Source: Amoebidium appalachense
Lineage: Eukaryota > Ichthyosporea
DNA: 64,000 nt
Assembly (NCBI GenBank): GCA_963693365.1
Contig: CAVNZM010000002.1
Location: forward strand, 7,936,001 to 8,000,000
Reading direction: 5' to 3'
Position 1 is the first letter of the stretch. Each line of letters starts with the position of its first letter. The notes under the pieces are model-generated. The model searched no databases. It saw only the letters and a list, made by a program, of their open reading frames with translations, and was not told where the DNA came from. Both the position numbers and the translations under genes were made by a program. Of the stretch, positions 44,755-64,000 are shown piece by piece.

Positions 44755-47341
44755 CTGCATTTAGTTTCTTTTACAAACACACACAATGAAAAACGAAATG
44801 TGTGTGTGCACTGGTCGCCATGTCACGGTCGGTGTGTTTATTTGAGTGTGAGTGTGTGCGTGTGCGTGTGCGTGTGCGTGCGTGTGTGTGAGTGTGTGTG
44901 CACGTGTGTGTACGTGTGTGTGTGTGTGGGAACGTTTGCTGGCCCGGTGGCAGGTACATAGTGGCAGTGTGGCGGCGGGACACATGTTGCGTGGGGGGGG
45001 AGGGGGGAGGGGGAGGGTTGGGAGGGGGGGGGGAGGGGGAGGGGGAGGACTTTAATACTACAAAAATGATAGGGTGCATCTTCCTCGATAGTTGTAACAC
45101 CCCCGTTTCAGTAGCCAAGCTCAAAGACCACACCCGGTCCGGTACCAGGGTGTAACAGTTGAAAATCATGGTTTGCACAGATAAATACTATCTAGTCCCT
45201 ACAAGTTGATACATATGCACACGCACGCATGAGCACACGCGTACGCACAGCTGAGCGCAATGCCTAAACTTTCTTTCTTCCTTCGTCCATTGGCACACCG
45301 AACAAAACGTTTTTTGCTCTACCTGCACGCACCCCTTTGAAGCCACAAATTCCCCAGTGTTTTTCCAAACACATTCCATCTAGAGTTGAAGATGCACCCC
45401 AACATGCCAATGTCCAGATGCTCAGGATGCACTGTGCAGAGATAACAGCACGTGTGCATCACACACACAGGTACATGAGGCAGTCATGCTCGGGGCACCT
45501 GTACACGTGCATGCATGCTAGCAACGGCTCGCTAGAGCGCCAAAAGAAAAATCATTGGTCTGAGCAACGAATTCACGCACATACCTGCCAGTTGATGTCT
45601 GCGCTGTTTGCTTGCCACGACCCATCGTGGCTGAAAGCATTAAACCTGATGCCTCGGTTAACAACGGCCGCCCCGTACTGCCTTTTTTCGCCTGTTGTAT
45701 TTCTTATAACACTTCAATCATCGTCTGGTAGTTCTAAGATCGGGGGTGATTTCCCGTTTTCGCTCCCTCTCTCCCACTTCAAACGTCCCTGCCGCGCACC
45801 TAGTCTATGTGCCTAGATTATAATCAGGTTTTCCGTGCTTACCATCATAAATTCTCTTCCGCACTTTCTCGTTTCTTTCCATTCCTTCCCCTTCTTAGTC
45901 ATCTTCGACAGGTGCGTGGGTGTCAACGTTGGTGTTTCGTGTGTCTGCAGCTGCCACAACCACATAAATATTGGCGCCAAAATGACTTTAATCCAATCAT
46001 ATACTTTATAATCTGATATGTGACGTCACGGTCAAGCTGTGACGGGGCACTGTCGGGGAATGGACACAAAAAAAGCAAAGCTGTGCTATGCACGCAGGTG
46101 TTTGTATAGTCCCGTAACAAAACTGATTTCTGAACACGTGTACACCTGTGACTAGCTAAGAAAAGGTTGCAACAGCGAATGATAGATATCCCTATGCATT
46201 CCCAGCCTTCCATGGTGAAATTCTCTACTCTACATGTGTACGAAGATGTGCACATTGTGCGCTCATCAGGCATGAAATACTCGCTTCTGCTTGAGGTGCC
46301 TTTCCACACGCGACCACGTATCCGCAGCATTCGTTTTGCTTACACGATGTGCGAGGGATGTGACCTAATGTATTTTCGGGCAAGGTTTCAGTAATATGCA
46401 TATGCATATGCATATGGATACTGAACTGGCACGCATATATGAGACAGTGAAGTTCACGAAGCATTGTCAAATGTGGAGATGGTGCACCATTCTCTAGAAA
46501 ATAACGCAAGGGGAATTCACCTAGCATTGGTGTACAGAAGGCGAGGCTTGAATCTGTGGAATTCCGTTACTGTGGTAACAGATATGTCACACTCACGATG
46601 GCGATCGATGTGTTGTTTTGAACCCGCCTTCCTACCTAACACCCTCTGAGCTGTCTCTCCTTTTTGCGTTTTACTTTTTTTTTTCAGCCCGCAAACGGGT
46701 GCGAACGACAGTATGAAGTTCAACGTGAGGGGATAGATCAGTACCTGTCAGCCTTCCTACTGTAGCTACCCTACAGCGCGTGGGTAGCTGACAGTGTGTA
46801 ATACATGTTGGCACGGGCGCGTTTATACTACAGAACGCTCTCTCTTTCACACGCACGCACGCACGCACGCACGTACGCACGCCCCCTCGCCTGCCCGCAC
46901 GCACACGCACACAACACGGTACATGTGAGTGTACATGTCTTTGTGAGTTGAACACGGGTTTGCACCGGCCTTGGTTTGCACTGCCAGGCAGCGTGGGCAG
47001 AACGGCACGCAACCAATCCGCTGCGCGCGCCTCAGAAAGGGCAACCAATCAGATATCGGTGATGCTGTCTGGGCCAACCATATTGCACATAGATCGATGA
47101 TGATAACAGAAAAGTGTGCCCCACCGGCGCGCGCTTGTCTCTTCTTTTGTCACGGTGAAGTGAAAGAGAAGGGCGGGACGATATGCCATGTGGTGTGAGT
47201 GTTTATAGGCTTACAAAACCCGTGTTAAAGTATATGTTTATGAGCGCATACGTGGTCATGAAAATACACACATAGGTTCTGTATACGCACACACACAGGG
47301 CCAGGAGGGCACAAGCTGTGTAAACGTAGCAGGTGTCAGCC
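44755..47341. other. Region upstream of the GT8 gene and of the small minus-strand gene
   Basis: GT-rich 44840-44935, G-rich 44993-45050, otherwise ordinary sequence with possible minus-strand exons near 45323-45379 and 45585-45625. ATATGCATATGCATATGCAT near 46395 is a short palindromic TATGCA ladder. GCAC tetramers lie at 46853-46880. No other gene is recognised. Confidence 0.45.
47011..47050 (+). promoter_or_regulatory. Paired CCAAT motifs upstream of the GT8 gene
   Basis: AACCAATCC at about 47011 and GCAACCAATCAG at about 47041, separated by a CGCGCGC stretch, roughly 300 bp upstream of the GT8 ATG. Spacing and context resemble eukaryotic CCAAT boxes; function is inferred. Confidence 0.3.
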
Positions 47342-56156
<8,815 letters not shown>

Positions 56157-56608
56157 CTTTAATTTTTAATGGACCAATGGCACACTTGCGTTTTTGGGAA
56201 CGGCAGGTTGGTAGTTTAGCTTGGTTGAAGGTGGTGTGGTGGGTTTCTGTAATCTATCAGGGGTTAAATAAATAACCCATTTTGTCACTTTTTTATCCCT
56301 TAAATCTGCACAAAACGGCATGCAACGGGTCAAATATGAATCTTGGTGCATGAACACAGAAAAGGTTAGGATGTGAAGATGCATATTTACGAAAAAGGCC
56401 CTCGTAATCCCGTGAATGAAAGTGAAAATATTATTTCTTCCGATTTTTTCGTGCTCTCCCGTGTTATATCGTTTCTTTTTTGTGTTCGAGGTTCAGTCTT
56501 TCTGTGCTTTCCTGCTGTTTTTGATTGAAATGATAATGTATCATGTAGACTAACACATTGATTGTTTTGATACACTACCAAGAGTTACCCAAAACCGAAT
56601 GCAAATGA
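56157..56608. other. 3' flank of the GT8 gene
   Basis: Ordinary AT-leaning DNA with no gene seen. AAATAAATAA near 56266 could serve as a polyadenylation signal. Confidence 0.5.
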
Positions 56609-57365
<757 letters not shown>

Positions 57366-57390
57366 ACCCACCCACCCCACCCCCTATCTG

Positions 57391-57495
57391 CCAAATGTGG
57401 ATGCTCTGTGTGCTATTTGTTTGCAGAATCTACTACGTTGTCCGTTGTGAATGTACACTGCATTCTCGTTAAAGAATTTTACACACACTAATTTA

Positions 57496-57497
<2 letters not shown>
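57391..57497 (+). repeat. C-tailed dispersed repeat, copy 12
   Basis: GTGGATGCTCTGTGTGC, TTTGCAGAATCTAC, GTTGTCCGTTGTGAATG and ATTTAAACCCC followed by about 35 C. It lies downstream of the GT8 gene, same orientation. Confidence 0.7.
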
Positions 57498-57536
<39 letters not shown>

Positions 57537-57811
57537 GGACCTCTGACAATATTGAAATAGTTGCGGGTTTACGCTGTTTACTCGAGGCAAAGAGAGACCA
57601 GTCTCAGGTATGGGGGGGTTTTGCTCGGAATATCCCCTCAGCGGTATATCACGTACATAGCTGTCGGGTGATGATGATATATCAGGGTTTACTTTCTCTA
57701 CGAGACACCATAAAGACTAAGAAAAATCGATAAGTTGGGGTTCCCCGTTTTTTTTTGTTTTTTTTTTTTGTTTTTTTTTTGGGCTCCCCTGGGACACTCG
57801 GTATCAGCTGG

Positions 57812-57848
<37 letters not shown>

Positions 57849-58726
57849 AGAATTATTTTGTAATGATGTGTGTCTCAAGCCAATCAATACTATAAACAGG
57901 TCGTAGTTTCGCGTGTCAAGTTAGTATAAAATCAAGGATGTTGTAGTTTACAGGTAGGCTATCTTTCTGGGTGTCTGTTGTGAATGTGACGTGTGTGTGT
58001 TGCGGTATTATGTGGTCTATCAAACTACATTTGACGATACATGACCGTTTAAACTGGTGTGTGTGTGTGTGTTGTTTGGGCATGCAAATGATGCCACCTT
58101 ATACTTATTAGATCTCCACTGTATAGCACGTGTACAGTAAAAGCGTGGTATGTGATCAATAATACCATCAGCTAGAGAAAGACCAATTCTACAGGAAGGT
58201 AATATGTATTTAGGCGTTACACATTTGCAAGTGCCATATTTGGCAATATGGTTAAGGCGGTCATTATATATAAAACGAGACATAAGGTTTAGTTTTTCAA
58301 GGCGTATGCTTTCATCGGGTCTGGTGTCGTGTGATATCTTTTTCCATTTGTTATATTGCGTAATAGTTGAGTGCACGTGCACGCGTACTGAATTATTCAA
58401 TACAGTACTATTGGCCGGGGTGGGTACTTGTCCATTCATGATCATTGAAAGTTTTTGTGTATTCTCTGTATTATCTGCAATGCTAATTCCACATGCATCT
58501 GTTCAAGAAGGATGGCTTTGAAAGACTCGAGGCAACATCCCCCCCCCACCCCCTCCCCCCCCCCCCCGGCAGGCGCCCAACAACTCCACCACCACAGAAA
58601 AGATTCTTCGCTTATTAGTCATCCTTGGTTCATCTGCACACACACGCACACCCTAGCCTCCCCCTCCCTCCCCCCCCCCCCCCCCCTCCCCTCCCCAAAC
58701 ATACACACACACACACACACACACAC

Positions 58727-58809
<83 letters not shown>

Positions 58810-58884
58810 CCCGCACGGCCCTTGCTGCCTAGCCACTTGTTTTTTGCCTTTCCCTGCTCCCTCTTGTCCTTAGCAACCCCATCA

Positions 58885-58930
<46 letters not shown>

Positions 58931-58984
58931 ACTACCATCACCACCACCCACCCATCTCTCTGATGTTTGCTTGTGCTCCCACAG
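57498..58984. other. Spacer with a 141-codon minus-strand open frame
   Basis: Contains a minus-strand open frame at 58445-58020 of non-repetitive composition with no recognised family (motifs KLNLMSRFIYNDRLNHIAKY, CKCVTPKY). It has no upstream ATG context or splice links I can support. Further right are a C-run at 58550-58567, (GA)n at 58733-58805, a C-run at 58886-58917 and CA repeats leading to the acceptor at 58984. Confidence 0.35.
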
Positions 58985-60725
58985 TCGCTGCTCGAGCACG
59001 CCCAAAATGGCTGTCTGTCGGACCCCCCCGGCCTACCCCTCTACTACGAGACCACTGCCGACGCAGATGGGCTCATGCGCTACCGCTGCATCCAGGGCAC
59101 CAACGTTAACGAGGTGGAGGGGGCAGTGCACAACCCCCTGGCCACCCACTTTGGGGCCACACGCATGTCGCTGCGCCTGCTGGACGCCACCATGTCCAAT
59201 AGGCGCCACCGCCACAACCTGCGTGCACTTTATCAACCGCCTGGGCCAGGCATCGGGTCCCCCCCACTACAGCCCCTGGATTGTGGACGACATGGAGGCA
59301 CTGGCCCTGATGCTGTACGGCCATCACCTCGACCCCCAGTGGGTACCCGTGGGCTGCTACAAGCTACCGGAGGAGTACTTCAACTTTGCTCCCCTCTCCT
59401 GTGTGGCCAATGCCCCGGCGCAGGAGCCAGTTGCGGTGCCCGCACCCCCACCTCCGTCTGATAACAACGAGCTTGCAGCCAATGGCGTGATGGGCGGGCC
59501 AGAGGACTGTGAGGTCGAGGAGGGTGACGGTGCTGCCAGGGGGGGGGGGGGCAACCAGGTGGCGCGTGGTGCACCACAGCCTGACCCTGCACTGAGGGGC
59601 GACTACAAGTTCCTGGCGCAGAAGCAACATGTGGCCATCCCCTTCCTTCCGGTGCTTACCCCTCAGGAGCGCAAGCTATTCAGCACGCTGCTCCTGGGCA
59701 CCTACAAGGCACATGCAAAGCCCAACGGCCAGCTGTTTGAGGCTTTGGCCCAAGACTTCAACAAGGCTGCCTCTGTGGCTGGGGGCATCTACATGAAGGA
59801 TGCGGCCTGCATCAAGAAGCATTTCGACAAGTGGAAGTCTTAGACCTGGCAGACGGTACATGCACAGCGCTCCACACGCGAGGGCCTGGCAGATCACCGC
59901 AAGCGTATGCGCGAGGAGAGGGCAGACACTGTGCCAGCAACCATACGGCCTGCCCCCCTGCCACCCCTCCCTGTTCCAGACGGTGTCGATGCAGAGGCGC
60001 AGCGTGAGCAGCCCTTGCCCATGCGTGTGGGCAAGAAGCATCGCGACATTGGGCCTGAGGGGCCCCTGCAGATGGATTTGCCGGTGCCCCCTCCTATGCA
60101 GCCGCCCCAGAGAGCCCCCAAGACCTGCAAGACGTGTGGCCGCCAGGGCAAGGGCTGCCCCGGCTCCAATCGGGCCAAGAGCTGCCCACGTTGGGTTGCA
60201 GCCAATCAGGATGCCATGCCACCAGCACCCCCGCTTGACATGCAGCAGGGCCATGTGCTGCACATGCCCCCTGTACCCCATCCAGGCCCGCACCACCCAC
60301 ATGGCTGGCCCCCACCGTGGGGCATCATGCCGCCTCAGCCCGGCCCTGCCTTCCCCATGCCTGGGCTACTGCCGCAGCACGGTCCCCATCCTTACTTGGG
60401 CCATGTGGGCCAGCCCTCAGCTGGTGGGCAGTTCCCACCCCCTTCTCGTGCATCTGCTGTGCTGGGCCTGCCGTTGCCACGTGCTGGAGAGACGCAGCTG
60501 CGATGGCACGATCGAAAGCAAAGTAATCGTGGCCGCAAGTCTGGAGGCAGCCAATCAGGATCTCAGAGTAGTCAGAGTAGCCAAACTAGTGTCTATTGGA
60601 ATGTACACCAATGTAACGGATCTCATATGTGTTGTAGCGCTTCAAGTTATACCTGTTCTTCGTACAGTCATGTTAAGGGGGGGGGGGGGGGGGGGTTCAT
60701 TCCGAAGTTTACTGTTAAGAATTAA
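58985..60725 (+). pseudogene. Broken, possibly transposon-derived gene
   Basis: After a CTCCCACAG acceptor an open frame starts SLLEHAQNGC and includes RCIQGTNVNEVEG and RHRHN. Near 59221 the coding potential moves to the next frame (FINRLGQASGPPHYSPWIVD...), which runs to an in-frame TAG at 59841-59843. The same frame then stays open to TAA at 60723-60725, with a Cys cluster CKTCGRQGKGC...SCPRW (zinc-knuckle-like) and a Pro/His/Met-rich, then Ser/Gln-rich tail. The GTN..E..H...RHRHN pattern is one I associate loosely with multi-copy, transposon-linked proteins of protists and animals; this is not a firm assignment. One frameshift and one stop suggest a pseudogene, or sequence errors plus two genes. 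Confidence 0.5.
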
Positions 60726-61055
60726 AATTTAGAATCTGAGTAATAGTACAGAGCCATTGCACTTTTCTCTGTTTGTTAGTAATTCTTTGTGATCGAGAGT
60801 ATGGTGTGTTAGACTAATGGTGTTAATGTGTCCTGGAAGGTGTATAATGTCTGCTGGCCGCGGTCAGTATTTATTTTTAGGTATATATATTTATAAATGT
60901 TGGCCGCTGGCCAATAAATAGCAAGTAATAAACACACGATAAAGTCAACAGTGTGCCAAAAAACTAATCCCCAGCGAGCGCACCCAGTGATGTGTGTGTG
61001 TGTGTGTAAGTGTGTGTGTGTGTGTGCGTGCGTGTGTGCGTGTGTGCGTGCGTGC

Positions 61056-61086
<31 letters not shown>

Positions 61087-62319
61087 CGCGTGTGTGTGTG
61101 TGTATGTGTGTATGTGTGGTGTGGTGTGCGCGCGGCTTGTTACATATGTACGTGTTCATGTGCACCTGTGTCGGACCGAGGAAGTACATGAAAGTAAATT
61201 TTGACAGTATCTGCCGGTGTGTATGTGTATGTGTGCCAGTGCAGCAGGTGTGCCTTGTAACTGATAGCTTCGCTTTTGTGTGTGTGTATATAGTAGTACA
61301 CGGTAGACACTTGCTGATCATTCGGATCGACATTAATATTTAATCTGTCGGTCCTCGGTTTTTTGAGTGAATGATGATCAAGTATAAGAGCATTCACTTG
61401 GCAAGTATTAATGTTGCAGAGGCTAGCTGCAGCTGCAAGCGTAGGATGCACACTGACAATTGTCTTTTCAGCGAGTCTAACCTGCAGGCTGCAGCTGCAC
61501 ACATATAGGGTTGTTATCTTGCGTCATGCACGGTGATCGTTTCAGAGTAATAGAGTTCAGAGCAATGAAAACAATGAAAATAACTAAACTTTGTGACTAT
61601 AAAGTTGCTGAGATCATACGTGGTGCAAGCTGCACTGTGAACACATGTACAGTGCTAGTAATTAATAAATTTTTGCCACCTTCGGCAGGGTTACCGTAGC
61701 TACGTCACGGCCTGCACTCAAGGCCGGGGGGGGGGGGGGGGGGAGCATGATTCGAAGGGGATTATAAATAAGAACATGCACCTAAAGGTCTTTCCCGTGG
61801 ATCCTCCCCCCTCCCCCCCCCCCCCCCATCCCTCCCACCTCTCCCTCCCCCGGGGCCCCATACTATGATATCTAGGCCCAATATTATGTGCCCCTCCTCC
61901 CCCCCCCCCCCCCCCCCCCCTCTCCGGATCCCCGCACCCCACTTCCCTACCCGGAGCTCGAGAGCCCCCCTCCCCCCCCCCCTCCCCCCCCCCCCCCCCC
62001 CCAAAGGCTTACGGGGGCCCTTCTTCATTGAGGGGGAGGGGGTGGGGGTGGGGTGGGGGGGGGGGGGGAGGGGGAGGCGGGGGTGGATGCATGTCAGCCT
62101 AGGTGAATTCAATTGTTTAACTCCAGTGTACAGGACTGGTCTGAAGGCTTAAGAAAACAACGAGGACATGGGGTCCAGTGGACTCGGAGGTGGTGGTGGT
62201 GACTGCTCTGTGTGTGTGTGTACACGTGCACGTATGTGTGTGGTTTTTTTTGGGGGGGGGATCGTGGTGGTGGTGGTGGTGGTGGTGGTCACCGTGGTGG
62301 TGGTGTGTGTGTCTGGTGT

Positions 62320-62384
<65 letters not shown>

Positions 62385-63266
62385 TAAAAAGAAAAACTGC
62401 TCGAGGGTCACTGTTTTTCGTCACTGTATTTGTAACGGGCCGCTCATATTGATAAAGCTACTTTAAGTACACGTGTTCATTATCATATACGATAGCCAAA
62501 TATAGAAATTTTGGCGTCGAAGTTCTTGGAGCTAAAAAAACGTTCAAAAAAAGGGGAAATAATAACTGGGCCCCAAATTTACCTTGCCGTTTTTAGCGAA
62601 TGTATTTTTTATCCATGAGTTCTAGTAATTCAGTGAGTGCACGTGCCTGCCTCAGGCTGATCATCATGACAATTGCAACACACCATTCCTACATGGATAT
62701 CAACCAAAAGAAAATAGTCTCTACTGTGGTGGTCTCCTAAACCTTGTGCGGCATGCGCATACATGGTATTACAGTGACGCATGTGCATATTATTGTTCTA
62801 TACACCGGAGTGTGGTGCACGTGGCTGTTTTGTGCACATGCTACAATAGCAGAACGATCTCCCTAAACTCCATGTTTACACATCCCTCACCCTGGCTCTG
62901 CCTTGTCGGTGCTCCAAAACACACACACAAATCCCCCTAGACTCAGGGCCTGCACATGGTCGCATTCACGTGCAGGTCACGTGACACATGCAATGCCATC
63001 CTGCCGTCTAGAGCAACAACCACGGCAGCATGTATACCGGCAGCACGAAATATACTTATCGGCAGCCCACTGAACTCGCCTATTTTCTTTTTTTCATGTA
63101 TGATCATGACCCTGCTTTTTTGTGAAGTCACCCTTTTTGGCCTCCCGGTAGTGGATTTTGCAGGATTTGACTTCTTTGAGGTCCAAAAACCTCAAATTTT
63201 CCCGGGCCGGCGCCGGGGAGGGAGAATTCAAAAATTGCCCGCTCGATCCTGATATGGTACGTACCC
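60726..63266. other. Spacer with GT and very long G-run, no gene
   Basis: GT/GC alternating DNA at 60992-61125, G-run 61725-61743, C-runs at 61900-61920 and 61965-62002, GTG-repeat 62266-62305, and a G-run of about 50 at 62334-62383. 62400-63266 has ordinary composition. No gene is supported. Confidence 0.6.
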
Positions 63267-63876
63267 GGGGGTTTACACACTTTTTATTGCGTGGACATTG
63301 CCGGAGGCCCAGCCACATTCGACGGCCTACTGCGTTTTCCAGCACAGCCAATCAAATGCAGCCAGTGACATATGTACATGCTAGGCAACAATGAGCGCCA
63401 TCGTAGGATCTGACACCCCTATTACATATTATGGGTAAGCAGATGCTAGCATCGGTAGCTCCGACAGAAAGTTAAGGCACCGGATCACAATATCATACTG
63501 TGCAGCATTAATAAGGTGATCTAGGATAGTCATCTTAAAACGGATATATTGAGGAAGAGATGAAGAAAAGAGAATAAAACCGCCAATAACCTCCGGTTCT
63601 AATACATTAGCTAACAGGTTGCATTTATTGATAGATATGCAGCCGCGAGTAAACCGCCCCCCACACATATTACACATACGAGCAGGAGACACCAGAAACC
63701 GATTACACCGCCAAGCCATAATCATCTTTGCGTTTTTACACCACACCACATTACGAATAAACGAATCTATGTATGAACGAGACTCTCTAACCGTATCCGC
63801 CATATAGGCTACTAGTAGTTGGTGTTTGTGCGGTCCTAACACCGGAAGGGACTCAACACGTAGAGTAAAAAGATAT
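63267..63876 (-). repeat. Right arm of ~610 bp inverted repeat
   Basis: Reverse complement of 15320-15929 with almost no differences, ending on one side at GTGTAAACCCC and on the other at TATCTTTTTACTC. The ORF inside this arm continues beyond the repeat to the window edge, so this is likely the parental copy or the less truncated one. Confidence 0.85.
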
Positions 63877-64000
63877 CTATCAGCCATAGACTTGAAACTA
63901 TTCATATTCACACTATGATCTAGCCGTACCTCCGGGGGGGTCGCCAGCCATTCCACATAGCGCTCGGCAATGGGCAGAGACGATGGGGAAGGGAAGAGGT
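63429..64000 (-). CDS. Unknown protein, C-terminal part, runs off the window
   Basis: An open frame of about 190 codons continues in frame to the right edge, reading SSLPIAERYVEWLATPPEV, DHSVNMNSFKSMADRYL and then the segment shared with the 15-kb copy. It has CNMCGGRFTRGC (possible metal-binding Cys pair), no low-complexity sequence and a stop (TAA) at 63429. An AATAAA in the shared 3' flank (near 63288, minus strand) supports this as a true 3' end. I do not recognise a family. The duplication and its 5'-truncated partner suggest a multi-copy or transposon-borne gene. Confidence 0.5.
   Translation of the reverse strand, partial: LFPSPSSLPIAERYVEWLATPPEVRLDHSVNMNSFKSMADRYLFTLRVESLPVLGPHKHQLLVAYMADTVRESRSYIDSFIRNVVWCKNAKMIMAWRCNRFLVSPARMCNMCGGRFTRGCISINKCNLLANVLEPEVIGGFILFSSSLPQYIRFKMTILDHLINAAQYDIVIRCLNFLSELPMLASAYP

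Noticed and set aside
45337-45816. 159-codon plus-strand open frame
   Set aside because: It overlaps better minus-strand exon candidates, has no family features and spans mixed composition.

Overview
This is nuclear DNA from a eukaryote. Coding sequence is split by GT-AG introns, one tRNA gene lies inside an intron, and most of the remaining DNA is microsatellite (CA/GT, CT/GA) and long homopolymer C or G runs. The gene set is a GT8 galacturonosyltransferase-like enzyme, bacterial-type TsaE and TsaD, PhzF/PBLD-like proteins, a CD225/dispanin protein, an F-box protein and a fluoroacetate-dehalogenase-type hydrolase. That suggests a protist or alga-like lineage, but I cannot name the organism.

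Layout. 1-4.7 kb: repeats, with one possible terminal exon. 4.8-5.7 kb: intronless fluoroacetate dehalogenase-like hydrolase (+). 7.8-13.8 kb: six-exon F-box gene (-), whose introns hold a MITE-like fold-back, two other hairpins and copies of a poly-C-tailed repeat. 15.3-15.9 kb: one arm of a ~610 bp near-identical inverted repeat whose partner is at 63.3-63.9 kb. 16.8-17.6 kb: intronless CD225/dispanin gene (-). 19.9-33.2 kb: tandem pair of seven-exon PhzF/PBLD-like genes (+), with a tRNA-Gly(GCC) in intron 2 of the second. 35.6-42.9 kb: a HIT-TsaE fusion overlapping the start of TsaD (+), two t6A tRNA-modification proteins. 44.1-44.8 kb: exons of a small membrane protein (-). 47.3-56.2 kb: complete ten-exon GT8 gene (+). 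56.6-57.3 kb: tandem duplicated block. 59.0-60.7 kb: broken, possibly transposon-derived gene (+). 63.4 kb to the right edge: 3' part of an unknown gene (-).

Gene models were assembled by hand from reading-frame continuity, splice-site phase and protein-family knowledge. In the F-box, both PhzF, TsaD and GT8 genes all exon phases close exactly, giving 309, 270, 270, 394 and 361 residues.

The most unusual features concern genome architecture. (1) A dispersed ~110-150 bp repeat with a poly(C) tail occurs in at least 12 copies; the 11 inside introns are all in the sense orientation of the host gene. (2) Seven of eight start codons sit 0-2 nt after an AG, as expected from spliced-leader trans-splicing or from 5'-UTR introns ending at the ATG. 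(3) Many 3' splice sites are simply the end of a CA microsatellite, and many introns are G-rich near the donor and C-rich near the acceptor. (4) HIT and TsaE domains are fused, next to TsaD. (5) The PhzF pair is nearly identical in exons 1-2 and diverged afterwards.
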